Notes: generated from the sequence alone by a model not told the origin. Positions 25,080 to 37,484 are shown, counted from the stretch's first letter. The stretch: 64,000 nucleotides of DNA from Linyphia triangularis (GCA_963978545.1 OZ021724.1:28199933-28263932), one strand, 5' to 3'. Translations and numbers: made by a program.

Positions 25080-27871
25080 TAAATTGTTAAAGCAATAATT
25101 TTGTTAACATTTTAAGCAAGATCATTAACTTCTTTATAATTTAAAAAGTTACTATTTCCTTCTTAATATATTCAACGTTAATGGGCAGAAATTCTAAAAA
25201 ATATAATTCGCAGTGTTCGACTTTTTTTTTTTTTGACAATTTAAATTTTTTTAATGGTAATAATTGTTGAACAACAAATCCCTGTATATTTACTTTCAAA
25301 CTATTAATGTTCTGAAAATTTCTAGAATTAAGTTTTAGAATGTTTTCTAATATTTAAGATTTGAATTAAACCCATAAATTTCAGTTTTTTATTGTTATTC
25401 ATAGGAAATACATAATTTACCTTCAACGCTTTATAATTAATTATTTTTATGTGTAATTAAATTGTTTGTAAAAAAATCCTTATGCGAAAATTAAATATAT
25501 ATATATTTATATAAATATATAGTTTTGCTAGCATTATTAAAAATATGTGCTTTCTCTATATTCGTTAAATAAAGTGTATATTTTTCAATCTTTATCGTTT
25601 GCAACATCTTTTCAGTTCCTTTCAGTTCAAAACAGTTTTCTAAAGTAGAAAAGATTTTTCTTCTAAATGAGGAAAACAGAGTTTGGAGAACTGGTTGCAC
25701 CTTGTTATAACTTTCAGAAAAACTTTTTTTTTTCGTTTTCTACAATCTACTATCCGCAGGAAAGAAATATATTTCGAACCAATTTTTTATTGACAGAACA
25801 ATCAATTCCAGATCCCTTTATAACCTACAAGTGTCTAATGTAAAAAAAGCATTTCTTGAATTCTAACTATGGGTGGATACGCACTTAATTTGTGTAAACA
25901 GAACTAAAACGTTAATAAATTAAATAATGAAACTTTATTTCATATCATGAAAATATTTTAAATTGAAAGACATGGTTAAAATTCTTAATATATGATCGGT
26001 TCCCTCAATTTTTTTGGGCTAAAAAATGCATTCTTTAAATTGTCTAATAAATTATTTACTTTTGCAAGATATACTTTAAAATCTGTTATATACAAAAACA
26101 CGTTGTTTAATTAATAGCTGTTGTATTGTAATAAATGCTGATTATTGTATTATTACACATAATTTGGAACTCATTATTATCTCGTTTGGGAGTATTGAGG
26201 TTGAAAATTTAAAAAATGCGTTAAAAACTAATTTTTCTGTACGCATAAAATTATTGCTAAAAACAAGCATTTTTGAAAATCTTTGAAAAGAACAAACTCG
26301 TGACTAAAATCTAATATAACCTTAAGGCGTCGTTTTACTTCATCAGATATTAAAATTGTTCTCAATAAAATTTATTATAAATTTAATTTCCTTTTTAGAT
26401 GATTTAATTAATTAGAGAACTATTTAATCGGTTTTGCTTTTGTGATACTACTCCAAAATTAAAGTTATAGAAAGTGGATAAAAAACAATATTATCGTTTG
26501 ATAAAATGGAATTTAAGTGTAGTGAAATAAACCAGATCACGTGTTTCTAGTTTTAAATTATTCATTAGCTTCAGCTCAAAGTTTAGTTTTGCCTTGAAAA
26601 TTTTAAGTTTATTTTCATTTGGAAAAAGTACTGTATTTGATAGAATCTCTAAACGTTCAATACTTACTACGCATATCTTAAGTTTTAAATTATATAAAAA
26701 CTATTCAGTGTTTTGATATTTAATTTATATTCCAGTTATAAAACGTTTTGAAGATTTTTGTACAATTTTTTTACGAAAATTATTACATATGTAATAATAA
26801 TAAAATATTTTTATTTGTGACCTAGCGATGTTATAACCTTCTTGTTGATGTTTTCGAGTTAGCTATGTATATATTTAAATAGACTGAATTATTATCGAAA
26901 TAAAGTTAAGTCGAAATGGGAAAAAAAAAAAAAAAAAAAGCTTAATATGTAAATTTATAAGTGTAAACAAATGTCGCTTATGTTTAAAAATTAGAAATGT
27001 ATTAATTTAAAATAGAAAAGTTGATATTGTATAAGTGTGTCCTTTTTTTCTAAATTACACTTAACATTTTTAATATGGCTTTAAATAATTATCACAGAAC
27101 ATTTGTTTAGAGACAACCTCAAGCTTTTTCATTTTTCAAGTTAAAATAAAGTTGAAAGGAAAACAAATTTGAATTTGATTTATTAAAAAACTTACTTAAC
27201 TTACTTACGATTTAAACAGAATGGAATTTACTACATACCTATCTGACGAAATCAATATGAATTTCTTCATAAATTCATTTTGAAATGTTTTTATAAAAGC
27301 AAAACTTTTTTTTTTATTAAAGTAGATATTTATAGTTCCTCTAAATAAAAAAAAAAAATAAAATAAAAAAAAAAAAAAAAAAAAAAAAAAAACACTATTC
27401 AAAATTTTAAACCTGTTCCTCAACATGTCTCAACAAATCAAATTCAGGTTTGTAGATAATGCTTCGAGATGGGACTGAAAGATGAAGGGTAAAAGTTAAA
27501 TCAAGAAAGTCTTGACATTCAGTCGGTTATTTCTAATGTTGTGTGTCATTTTTAAGAACAGGATGCGGTACAATAAAGTTAAGCCAATAAAATAGATAAA
27601 AGTCACCCCGATGTCATTTTTAAAGTATTATTTTGATATTTTTTTATCAAACTTGTTGAATACATGGGTGTAAGATTAATAATTTAAATTAAATAAAAAA
27701 AATTACTATTGTTAAATATATTTAATATAGAGCTAGTTCTAAAAAATATACCTTCATAGATTTTAATGCACTCATAGGAAAATGATTTATGAAAAGTAAA
27801 ATAAACAACAGCTCAAATTTTAACCATTAGATGGCTCTTTAAGGATTTAGAAGTTAATACAGATGCTAACT
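25080..27871. other. Noncoding stretch, homopolymer-rich
   Basis: Very AT-rich with poly-A runs near 26920-26938 and 27347-27392 and an AT microsatellite near 25495-25520. No gene, RNA or element end was recognised. Confidence 0.6.
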
Positions 27872-27875
27872 TTAA

Positions 27876-28077
27876 CCCTTTGCACTCCAGGCCTTTTTCG
27901 CGCGGAGGAATCAGCAACTTGAGACATTTTAGGTTCGGCTGGTGTTTATGGATTTGCTTCATAGAAACTAAACAGTCATTGGCCTTGCATCGAATTTCCG
28001 CATCATACCTAATGGTCCTCTCGTGGTTTGGCATCCAATCGTGTGGCGCCTGAGAGGTGCCACTGGAGTGCAAAGGG
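27876..28077. mobile_element. piggyBac-type MITE
   Basis: The 202-bp unit starts CCCTTTGCACTCCAG and ends with the exact reverse complement, CTGGAGTGCAAAGGG. It is bracketed by TTAA at 27872-27875 and 28078-28081. TTAA targets and CCCTTTG-like ends are the signature of the piggyBac superfamily. The interior is GC-richer than the surroundings and has no transposase. A 114-codon minus-strand frame through it is a by-product. Confidence 0.9.
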
Positions 28078-28169
28078 TTAAAGGATGAGCGGTTGGGAAA
28101 AAAGTTTCTTACCAAGAAAAAAATATAACCCATAAAAACTTGGGGCTTTATATGCATTGCTAACTTTTA

Positions 28170-28565
28170 TGTTCAATTAAAACTTATTTAAGTGGTTTTA
28201 AGCTCAGGTCGACTTTTCATATTGTTTGACCACTACGAAAAAAAACCATCGATTTCATAGCATTAACAACTTCCATTCCTCCTAAAGCTTAATAGAATAC
28301 ATTGTTTTCGACAACGAGTCTATCTGCTAACTTTCAACGAGATTGGACGACGCCAATGGGAAAATTAGTCCTGCAAAACAGTAATAGGAACATCAGTAGA
28401 AGCAGCCTTTTAGTGGTAGACTGCAAAGCTTTATAGAATATATTGTCATACATAACGAGTCTACACGTTAAGTTTCAGCTGAACTGGATAACAATAAGTT
28501 GATCAATTAGACCTACAAGGATTTGCCCGACACTAACACACAGGAAAACGAAGTTGAAATTCATT
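28170..28565 (+). repeat. Dispersed repeat family A, copy 1
   Basis: This block contains the phrase TGTTTGACCACTACGAA and two tandem sub-copies of a motif running AATAGAATACATTGT...ACGAGTCTA...TTTCA..GA.TGGA.. and ending in GATTTGCCCG...GAAGTT. The same phrases occur at 30715-31060 (reverse) and 34545-34765. Such copies with a consistent end point to a SINE or to the 3' tail of a LINE, but I could not identify a promoter or reverse transcriptase. Confidence 0.7.
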
Positions 28566-30714
28566 AATAACTTAAAAGTTCATTAAAATCTATCTTGATG
28601 TAGCTGCTGCGCGTTTTATTATAAATTGTATTAAGTCTGAATACATAGTTTTTTTATATTTTTAAAAAATTATTACGTTTTTTTTTTTTTTTTTAATGGT
28701 TTTTCTGAGCTTTTAGCTCCCTGCGGCGATAAAAGATATTAACCGCCACAGGGGAGCATTTTTCGGTGTGATATTTTGCAAATTTATTACTTATTACCTA
28801 AGGCAACTTTCCCGCGATATTACGTTTCGGTTTTATATATTTCAGTTTCTTCAATCCACCTTAAAGTATATTTATTCCTTATATATTTCTATATAATTTA
28901 TATGTATCTTTATTGTTTGTATGAATTTTTGGAGTATGTATACATCCTTTAAGAAAATTATGTATCTTGTAATGTGCTTTTAAGCCATGCTTTTTGATTT
29001 TGTAATTTAATAAGCAATTGTATTTTTTTTTGAATATGTATGTTTTTTTTTTTTTTTTGGAAGCAGTATTATGCATAACACACAAAACGAAATAGGAGCT
29101 CCCAAAGTTTTTTTTTTTTTCAATTTATTGAAGCCACTACCTAGATATTCAGTTACTCAAAATAAGCTAAATATAACCAAAAACACTCATTTTAGTCACT
29201 ACAAGCTGAATTCTCCGATAATATCTGGAAAAAGAGTATAAAGGATTAGACTTCACTTTCAAATGCGGAACGCTTTCCAGGACTCACATTATCGGAGATA
29301 AATATGGCATTTTAAAATAAAATACAAATAAAAACCCATTCGAATGCTATCTTCATCAGAATCCTCAGTTTCTATATCATTTTCGTTCCCCTGAAATAAC
29401 ACACCAGAGGCAAAAGAATATCAAGGAATAATCTTCATGCCTGCCGCTCCATATATTGCGTCTTATTCTTGGGGAAAGTCCTAAATCGAACTTTTTTTAT
29501 ATACACATAACAACAGGATGATCCATTGAAACGAATAAAAACTACGCAAAAATGATCACTTCCATTTGCCTAATCTATCATGCAGTATCTAACTACGTCG
29601 TTGTTGAAAGGAAAATAATAACAAACTCAAAAAATAAATGAAACTAATGCCGCTGCGATCATACACTATCCATCATTGCTTGGAAGTGCATTAAAATTTT
29701 CACTTTTGCATCAGCGAAAACTTTTGATTTTTCGGGGAGGGGTTATTTTTTTTTTTTATTCGAAAATGGATTTGTGCTCCCTTCCCTTCCCCATTCTTTT
29801 CCATTGCTTCTGTATATTGAAATTGATTCCATTTGCCATGATAATACTTCCCTGGATGCGAGTCGGTGTCCTAATGAACTGAAGAACGCTCTGACTGAAA
29901 AGAAAAGGAGCGTGAGATATATCATGAGGTTCGGCTAGTTTTGGAGTTAACGTAAAAATGGCGCGGGTGAATTAAAATGGGTTTGGGTCTTCCATTAATG
30001 TATTTTGCTGTAAATGATTTTATATATAAGTAGATGTGTGCGAGTCTTGGATATGCCACCGACTAAAAGAAAAATTGTTAGTTGCTTGTTTGTTTATTAA
30101 AAATAAGCAAACGATAATTTGGTTCGAATCGTCAGCTTGAAATAACTTTTTTTTAACTATTAATTCCAAAAGGTTTGTTTAAGTTGATTATGCGTAATGT
30201 TGCTAAAGATGAAATTTACTTTATAGTTCATCTAGTCATAAAATAAATTTGTTATTTCTGCGAAGAAATTTTCTTGGAAAAAAAAACCTACTGCAATACT
30301 TCCTACTGAAAAGTAGAGTAATTTATAGAATTGCTTAACGATTATTTTTACTATTATATTAATTATTCTGAAAGTAAAATATAAATTTCTACATCACATT
30401 TGGGAGTAATATAAAATTAAATCCAATAAAAAATAATGAGTTAATTTTTTTTTACATATGGTTCGCAATATTCTGTCATAATGTCGAATGATTTCTTCTT
30501 TATTGTCAATGATTTTTAATGACTAGAGGAAAGGCTACTAATGCAAAAAAGATTTCCATTACTACTTGAAAATTTATTATCAACTACCATCTTTCACCGA
30601 TTACACTAGATCGCAATTAAACTATTTTTTATACATAAAAATATATATAATCTATGTAAATGCTTAAGGTCTTCAATTTTGTTTGTTTGTATTTTATACA
30701 TCTCTGGAGAGCTA
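28566..30714. other. Noncoding stretch
   Basis: Contains a moderately GC-rich patch near 28700-28830 and long T tracts near 28680, 29045 and 29111. Frames near 29676-29925 on either strand are low-complexity and unrecognised. No gene is called. Confidence 0.5.
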
Positions 30715-31060
30715 TTTAACTCACTGGCTATTTAACTCACTTATCCAATCGATCTGAAACATGGCAGACAGCCTCTTCGTCGCATTGTGTAAAGTTTTAG
30801 AGGCTGTCACTGAAAAGTCACTTTTACACGTGTTTCTATTGACGTTCGTCAGATCCAAATATCAAACCTAATTAAAGCATTTACAATTTGGCGACATGTA
30901 ATTACTGAAATCTTTCCAAGAAAGGTTGACGAAAACAAAATCAATGTCTTAGAATAGATGGTTTCTTTGTAGTGGTCAAACACTATGAAAACTTGATCAG
31001 ATTTCATAAAGATTAAATATGTTGCAATCGCACTTAAAATTTGGCAATTCATGTATAGGA
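30715..31060 (-). repeat. Dispersed repeat family A, copy 2 (reverse)
   Basis: On the minus strand this block gives TGTTTGACCACTACAAA, then TTTTCAGTGACAGCCTCTAAA, then CTGTCTGCCATGTTTCA and GATTGGAT, in the same order as the copies at 28170 and 34545. It is diverged from both. It is noncoding. Confidence 0.65.
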
Positions 31061-31661
31061 TTTTTGTAGAAATATCAAGTAATTTTTAACGTTACTAATA
31101 TTGATTGTATTGATGTTATTAAAAGTAATGGGACAAAATATAAAACTGTATTTTTTGGAAGTAAAAAAGTGCTTTTAGCGTTTAAATTCTTAACTTTTAT
31201 TCTTAACAATTATACTTATATATATAAATTCATTCGTTAACGTTAAATAGTCCACATTTTTAAAATCTAATTTTTAAATTTTTAATGAATAATGCGACTT
31301 GTTCTAAAACATAATTTTGTATTAAACAAAACATTTTAATTGCACATCAATTCCTTGGTTTCCGAATGACAACCAATTCTGCGTTTTATCTTCTTATCTT
31401 AATATATATAAATTACGTGTCACGTTGTTTGTTCCCTATGCACTCCTAAAATACTGAACCGATTTTAATCAAATTTGCACACCGTGTTCAGTTTGATCTA
31501 ACTGAAGAGATAGGATAGCTTACATCTCAATTTTTATAGCCACAATATTATTTTATTGCAAATTATTTGTTTATTATTTGACAGTCACAATTATCTGTTA
31601 GCTCCAAATGATTCTAACAGATGGCGCTGTGTTGAAAGTACCAACGTTTCACATAAGCTAC

Positions 31662-31880
31662 AATTTAATGGCATGTGATTTATTACCGCAACTGATTTAT
31701 TACCTCAGTACTGAAAAATTTATTTTTGTGAAAGGGTTTAGTTCTTTATTTCAATATTAATACACGCTGCACCGAGGTAGTGAGCAATTTAATGGCATGT
31801 GATTTATTACCGCAACTGATTTATTACCACAGTACTGAAAAATTTAGTTTTGTGAAAGGGTTTAGTTCTTTATTTCAATT
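31662..31880. repeat. 95-bp direct repeat, 124-bp spacing, inside the Helitron
   Basis: AATTTAATGGCATGTGATTT opens both copies (31662 and 31786), and both end at a TTTATTTCAAT string. They are nearly identical, differing for instance at ATTACCTCAG/ATTACCACAG. The spacer is about 29 bases. It is noncoding. Confidence 0.85.
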
Positions 31881-31924
31881 CTGTCTGTCTGTGGCTCCTG
31901 TGGATCAATAGAAACCTACTTAAA

Positions 31925-32860
31925 ATTGGAATAGAGCTCTGAAATTTTTAACATAAGACAAATAGAAAAACAGCTCTGAAATTTTAAACATACGTAGTTT
32001 TAGCCATCTATTTAGACTTTTGAAAAACAGAATGCTAAAATTTTAATTAGTTATTTTTAATTAATTTCCTTAATAAATTTTTTTTTACAAAACGACTTCT
32101 AATAGGACTACAGTTCTGAAATTTTCAACATAAGCAGTTTGGGCCTTCTAATTGGTCTTTTGAAAAACAGAATTTTAAATTTTAATTTAGTTCTTTTTTA
32201 ATTAATTAATAAATATTTTACAAAATGATTTATAATAGGGCTACAGCTCTGAAATTTTCAACATAAGTATTTTCAGCCTTCTAATTGGATTTTTGAAAAA
32301 CAGAATTTAATTTTTTTTTTTTTTAGTTCTCTTTTAATTAATAAATATTTTACAAAATGATTTCTAATAAGGCTACAGCTCTAAAATTTTCGACACAAAT
32401 AGTTTTGGCCTTCTAATTAGACTTTTGACAAAAAGAACGTTCAAATTTTTATTTAGTTCTCTTTTGATTAATTTTTTAATTAATAAATATTTTACAAAAC
32501 AATTTCTAATAGGGCTACAGCTCTGACATTTTGAACATAAGTAGTTTTGGCCTTCTAATTGGACTTTTGAAAAACAGAATATTTAAATTTTATTTGTTTT
32601 TTAATTAATTAATTAATTAACAAATATTTTACAACACGATTTCTAATTGGGCTGCATTTCTAAAATTTTCAACACAAATAGTTTTGGCCTTCTGATTGGA
32701 CTTTTGGCAAAAAAGAACGTTATAATTTTAATTGGTTTTTTTAATGAATTTTTAATTATTATTTTCACAAAAAGTGACTTCTAATAGGCCTAGAGCTCTG
32801 AAAGTGTCAACATAAGTAGTTTTGACCTTCTAATTTTGCTTTTTACAAACATCACATGTT
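31925..32860 (+). repeat. Seven ~137-bp tandem repeats inside the Helitron
   Basis: A unit containing GCTCTGAAATTTTCAACATA, AGTAGTTTTGGCCTTCTAATT and GGACTTTTGAAAAACAG, then T-rich sequence and TTTACAAAATGATTTCTAAT, recurs with anchors at 32002, 32143, 32276, 32408, 32550, 32687 and 32824 (spacings 132-142). The reverse Helitron at 17.3 kb carries five related units. Internal minisatellites of this kind are known in some non-autonomous Helitrons. Confidence 0.9.
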
Positions 32861-33231
32861 AAAATATTCTTAAAGGAGTGTTGTGTTATAATTATTAACC
32901 GGGCTTTTTTTTTATTGTTTCTCGACTAGGGAGGAGCTTCTAATATTAAGGCTTGCCTTACAATTAGTTTTTAGTGTGTGAAGTGACCTTACGCTTACGC
33001 AGCAGTGAACCTTTCATCGAGCAATAGCATAGCCGGCCACGTGTTATTTTGACTGAAGTATAAATTGAATTCATATTATAGTAAAAGTAATACAGTGGAA
33101 TTCTTCTTGCTTTTTAATTATTGGTGCTTCATTGTTCAAAAAATCTTCAATTAAAATATATACATGTAAGTATTATCACATAGTTAATACCTGGAATGCT
33201 ACCACATAATCTTTGATTAAAGATTGGTTCA

Positions 33232-33627
33232 CCTATTATTCTCCTGCGTAATTTGAATCCACCTCGATTATGCAACGGTACGCGTTTGGTCATCAAAAAG
33301 ATCACCGGAAATAAACTTGAAGCTACCATTTTAACTGGAAAGTTTAAAGGAGAAGTGGTCCTGTTGCCACGTATTCCGATGATACCATCAGAATCTACGA
33401 TACCCTTCAAAAGGTTACAGTTTCCAATTCGTTTAGCTTTTGCCATGTCTATAAATAAATCTCAAGGCCAAACAATGTCCATTTGTGGTTTAGATTTGAA
33501 AAATCCATGTTTCTCTCATGGGCAACTATATGTTGCATGTTCACGTGTAGAGAAACCGTCGAATCTATTTGTGTTAGCTAAAGACAGGTTAACCAAAAAT
33601 ATTGTGCACCGATTAGTGCTAAATTAA
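33232..33627 (+). pseudogene. Helitron helicase, C-terminal fragment (PIF1-like)
   Basis: From about 33232 the frame gives the Helitron phrase PIILLRNLNPPRLCNGTRL. Next come TGKFKGEVVLLPRI, the helicase motif region FPIRLAFAMSINKSQGQT (motif V-like; AFAMTINKSQGQ is typical) and QLYVACSRV (motif VI region), ending in a stop at 33625-33627. This is the last ~130 residues of the PIF1-type SF1 helicase of a Helitron RepHel protein that normally exceeds 1000 residues. It lies just upstream of the element's 3' end, where the helicase C terminus belongs. No promoter or start exists, so it is a fragment. The frame is intact, which suggests moderate age. Confidence 0.92.
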
Positions 33628-34544
33628 ATTGAAATTAAAAGTATTTATAATTCAAAATAATAAACATTATTGTTAAAGATTTAAAACTATCTGCCCTACC
33701 TACCTCATTAATAAGTTTAAGTGTCACGTGTTATTTACTAATAACTTTATAATGTATTCATTTGTTACAAACTTGAATAAAAAAAAAATTATTTCTTTTG
33801 TATTAATTTTTGCTCAATATCAACGGTAGTAGAAAATCAATCATGGAGGTCGCCATGTTTTTTTACAAATGGCATCTGTGTAAAAAAGCATGGTGGTCCC
33901 CATGACTGGTGCTCTCCTACCGTTTCCCTTGAATAGTTTACTACTATGTAATATAACAAAAACCTAAGCCACATCAATGCGTGGCCGGGTCTGCTAGTTT
34001 TGATATAATTTCAAAAAAATTTGCGTTTCAAAAATTTTTCAACTTTTGAAATCGTTAAAATTCTAAATAAGATACTTAGTCTTTTAAATATCAAATACTA
34101 ATTAAATTTAACATGAAAAGGAATAAAAAAGAGCTTTATGAAATAAAAAATGATAAAACATCAAAACTACCTTTTTGAAGATTAGAAACATGAGATGCAA
34201 AATAATTATCTAAATAATAATTATCACTTATAAAAACAAAGTTTTTAATATAAATCCTTTATATGCATCGCCAATTTTTATATTCATTAACAAAGCGTCG
34301 TTTCTGTTGCCAGCGTCAGCTTGGTGTTGATATCTCTTTTTAAATATTAAAAACTTCTCTATCAGCAAAATATCCGGTAAACTACTTTTCAAAATTTATT
34401 CATTAAAAATGAATATGAATTTATGCACTCACATCCAAATATCTTTTATTTATTTTGATTAAAACAATTTATTTTATTATTTATTAAAACATATTTGGCA
34501 ACAGGAAAGAGTTTCTTCAATGATCGATTAAATGTTATTTCAGC

Positions 34545-34765
34545 GGGGATTGGATGACGGCTAGTTGGTTTATTAGTATCTCGAAAACTGACCTTTTAGT
34601 GACAGTGACAGCCCCTAAAATTTGATCGAATGCATTGTCATCGACATCGAATCTATCTGCCAAGTTTCATCCCGATTGGATGATGGCAAGGGGGCAAGGG
34701 GGTTAATTAGGCCTCCGCAGATTTGCCCGCCATCGACAAACTTACAAAATCGAAGTTAATATAAA
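34545..34765 (+). repeat. Dispersed repeat family A, copy 3
   Basis: Contains GACCTTTTAGTGACAGTGACAGCCC, ATGCATTGTCATCGAC, TCTGCCAAGTTTCATCC and GATTTGCCCGCC, then an AAGTTAATATAAAG-like tail. It is the cleanest of the three copies and defines the 3' end of the family near 34765. It is noncoding. Confidence 0.7.
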
Positions 34766-34769
34766 GGAT

Positions 34770-35911
34770 TTAAAAAAAGCGTAATTTTTACATTCGATGT
34801 GTCTTTTTACATACTTTTGAAGCAAAAAAGTTTCTAATAATAATTCAAACCGACAAATCATACGAGCCTAATATGAATATTTATAAAAATACCGTTGTGA
34901 AAAGTTAAGGATAAGTATTAATCCAGAGAAGCCTCTTTTATCTCGAATAATCAAAGCTTAGCTTTAGAAGACCTAAAAAATTGTTTTACAAAAGAAAAAT
35001 AATAACTGTTAATGGCATACGTTTTAAAAATTTTTTTTTTACAACTTGTCAAATTCGAGTAGATTGAAGAAAAAAAAAATTAATACACTTATGCAATTTC
35101 TGTTTGATATATATTCAAATAGCAACTTCTAGTTTTCACACGTATGTGTTTTTAATTGCGTATAAAAAATCTTACTCTCAAAGTTCAAGATAAGCTTTAT
35201 TTTTTTTTATGTTAGAATAATTCAGTAAATAATTCTGAATTTAATTTCCAAATGAAGGTAACAAAAAAAAAATTGATTTTTTTTTTTTTTTTATATATAA
35301 AAATAATATTCAATTTTTTTTCGCGAATCAAAGTTTTCCTTTTTTAAAAAAAGAAATTTATCTCGTCAGCAGTTCTGAATAAAAGTCAATTATTCGAAAT
35401 TATTTTTTTCTTCACTTTCTGATAAAAAAAAAAAAAGAGAGAAAAAAAAGAACAATCTTTAGATTCGAAAAGACACCATTCTTCTTTAGAATAGGTTTCA
35501 GTAAAATCTTTATCTTTTAATTAGCTTTAAATGAATGAGCACCAGATTAATATTTTTTGAAGTACTTAACACTACATTTTTATTTTCGATTTTAATCATA
35601 ATGAGATAAAAATAAATCTTTAACTTTTACCATACTTTTTTAATATTATTATTATAACTTATTTTGCTTCTAAGTAGAGTTCCAGGCACTTGTATCAAAC
35701 TGTGAGCTAACATATTATTGCAAACTGCTTTTTTTAAAAAAAAATATTTTTTCAGTTGTGTGTAACATTAAGCGCTCGTAAATGTTGCATATATTTATCC
35801 CTTCTTGATAAAAATACTAGTTGGATATTTGGTTGTAAAATTTTCAAAAATTTAATTATAAGTTTTAAATTTTAACTTCAAATATAAACCGTGCTTATTA
35901 CTTTCAATTAC
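34770..35911. other. Noncoding stretch, homopolymer-rich
   Basis: Many A and T runs (for example 35277-35293 and 35426-35449). No genes or elements recognised. Confidence 0.6.
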
Positions 35912-36560
35912 CTATATGAATTACATAGGGTAATGAAAGTATGCTATTCGGTTACAAAAATAGATACATTTTTTTTTGTTTTACATTTTACCACTTTTAG
36001 AAACATCCTGATCTTAAAAAAGTGATCTAGAAAAAAAATTATGTCTGTGTGTGTGAATGTGGTCAGCATAACTCCCAAACAAATTGATCTACGTATTTTA
36101 AATTTGATGTGAGGGTTGGTGATGGCACAAGGACCTACCATTAAGGTTTTCGTCAAAATCGCACATGCGCATAAGGTAGATCATGTTTTTCAATGATTGC
36201 TAAACAACGGTTCTAACGATTTTGTTCAAAATAGTTGTGGTAATGCCTCTTAAGGTGTTCTAAACATCCCTCCGAAATTCCCGTAAAAATGCTTTAATGG
36301 CGTAAAAAATTGAAAAACGAATGCCTTCTACACGTAGTTCTCTTTCTTTGAGTATAGCTCATCGACGATCGTTTTTTCTCCTCTCCGCAGTTTCACATAT
36401 AAGAAAGGATTATATAGGAATTATCGCAAAAAAAATATCACGAGACTGGCCATTTTTTCTCAGTGAGAATGATGAAAATATAAAAACGTAAATGGCACAA
36501 ATCCACATCAGTAATATAGTGTAATTGAAAGTTGTGAGATGTTCCACACCCCTAGTTTTT
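35912..36560 (+). repeat. Dispersed repeat family B, copy 1 (~650 bp)
   Basis: Begins with an imperfect palindrome TTACCTATAT...ACATAGGGTAA. It then has a T-rich stretch, AAAGTGATCTAGAAAAAAA, GGTCAGCATAACTCCC, CATGCGCATAAGGTAG, TGCCTCTTAAGGTGTTCTAAA, and an end near TGTAATTGAAAGTTGTGAGATG. The copies at 41096-41815 and 62105-62670 follow the same order and orientation. No long frame is shared, so the family looks non-autonomous. The class is unknown to me. Confidence 0.75.
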
Positions 36561-37484
36561 ATCTGGGTTTATTTTTATATCAATTCAATTATATTGTAAT
36601 TTTCAAGAAAGGAATTTAAAGCTACATGAAAACAAACTGAACTATTATTTTCAGATGTAGTTCATATCGGAAATCTAAAACAGACAAACAGCATACATAA
36701 CTTTAAAAAAGTAATTTCATTTAATCAGCTAACTTTAACTTTTAACTGCAACAATACAAAGCAGAATTTCATTGAAAGAGTTCAAAAATAGACAAGAGCA
36801 TATATTTGAAAAATGAAAAAAGCAACTAAAAATCAAGACGCATTTAAATTAAAACATAACGTTTAACTATATTACTTCTTATAGTTATAGAACAACTATA
36901 TTTTAAAGTTTTGAGAATATATTTCTTAGAACCAAATCTTTTTAAAATTTTATGAAAAAGTATTAGTGTAGAAATATTTTGCTTAAATCATTCGTAACGT
37001 TTTTTGAAAATTTCGCATTTCAAAGGCTCTATAGGAAATTCATCTTTTGACCACAAACAGAGATATCATATTGGAAATAGGGAATTAGTTAGCAAGTTAT
37101 GCTGCCAAGTTTGCCGCCAATTTTGGCTGTTATTTTGTTTAGAAAATCTTTTAAACTGTCAAGGTTTTTGTTACAAGTCCACAATTTTAAAAGGGGCCGG
37201 CATCTCCATAGAAGCCCATATTAAATTCTACAAGTTTAGTTCTACAAGTTTAAATTCTACAATTTTCTCTAAAACCAATTGCCCCATATGCATGAAATTT
37301 TTGCCTCATATTATTTAAATATTTAATAATAGATTACCACGTGTTTTTTTTTCTTCTTTTTTTTTCTTCAAAAATTGAAATAAATATAGCTTTTTTAAAA
37401 GTGTTTAAAAAAGTTAAAAAATTTTCAACTTAAAATACTTCTATTAAAAAATATATATATATTTGTCTGTTTCCTTCTGTCAAA
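36561..37484. other. Noncoding; isolated 104-codon frame
   Basis: A plus-strand frame at 37004-37318 is open for 104 codons and its product has several cysteines, but no domain can be recognised and no splice context supports it. It may be a fragment of a repeat. I do not call it a gene. Confidence 0.4.

Larger units (their letters stand above)
31397..33997 (+). mobile_element. Helitron with truncated helicase
   Basis: The left end is TCTTAATATATATAAATTAC directly after an A (31396). The right end is CTAG (33994-33997) followed by T, preceded by a hairpin GCCAC-8 nt-GTGGC (33968-33985). TC...hairpin...CTRR inserted between A and T is diagnostic of Helitrons. The 2.6-kb unit holds a 95-bp direct repeat (31662-31756 and 31786-31880), seven ~137-bp repeats, and the last part of a helicase. 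The Rep domain and most of the helicase are missing, so it is not autonomous. The head (31397-31880) differs from the reverse copy at 17.3-18.3 kb, whose start corresponds to about 31881, so this may be a composite of two Helitrons. Confidence 0.88.

Noticed and set aside
27813..28157. A 114-codon minus-strand frame.
   Set aside because: It crosses both ends of the piggyBac-type MITE and so cannot be an old gene.
33147..33446. A 99-codon minus-strand frame opposite the helicase.
   Set aside because: It is a shadow of the Helitron helicase fragment on the plus strand.
37004..37318. A 104-codon cysteine-containing plus-strand frame as a small secreted protein.
   Set aside because: It has no signal peptide, no recognisable cysteine spacing and no splice or promoter context.
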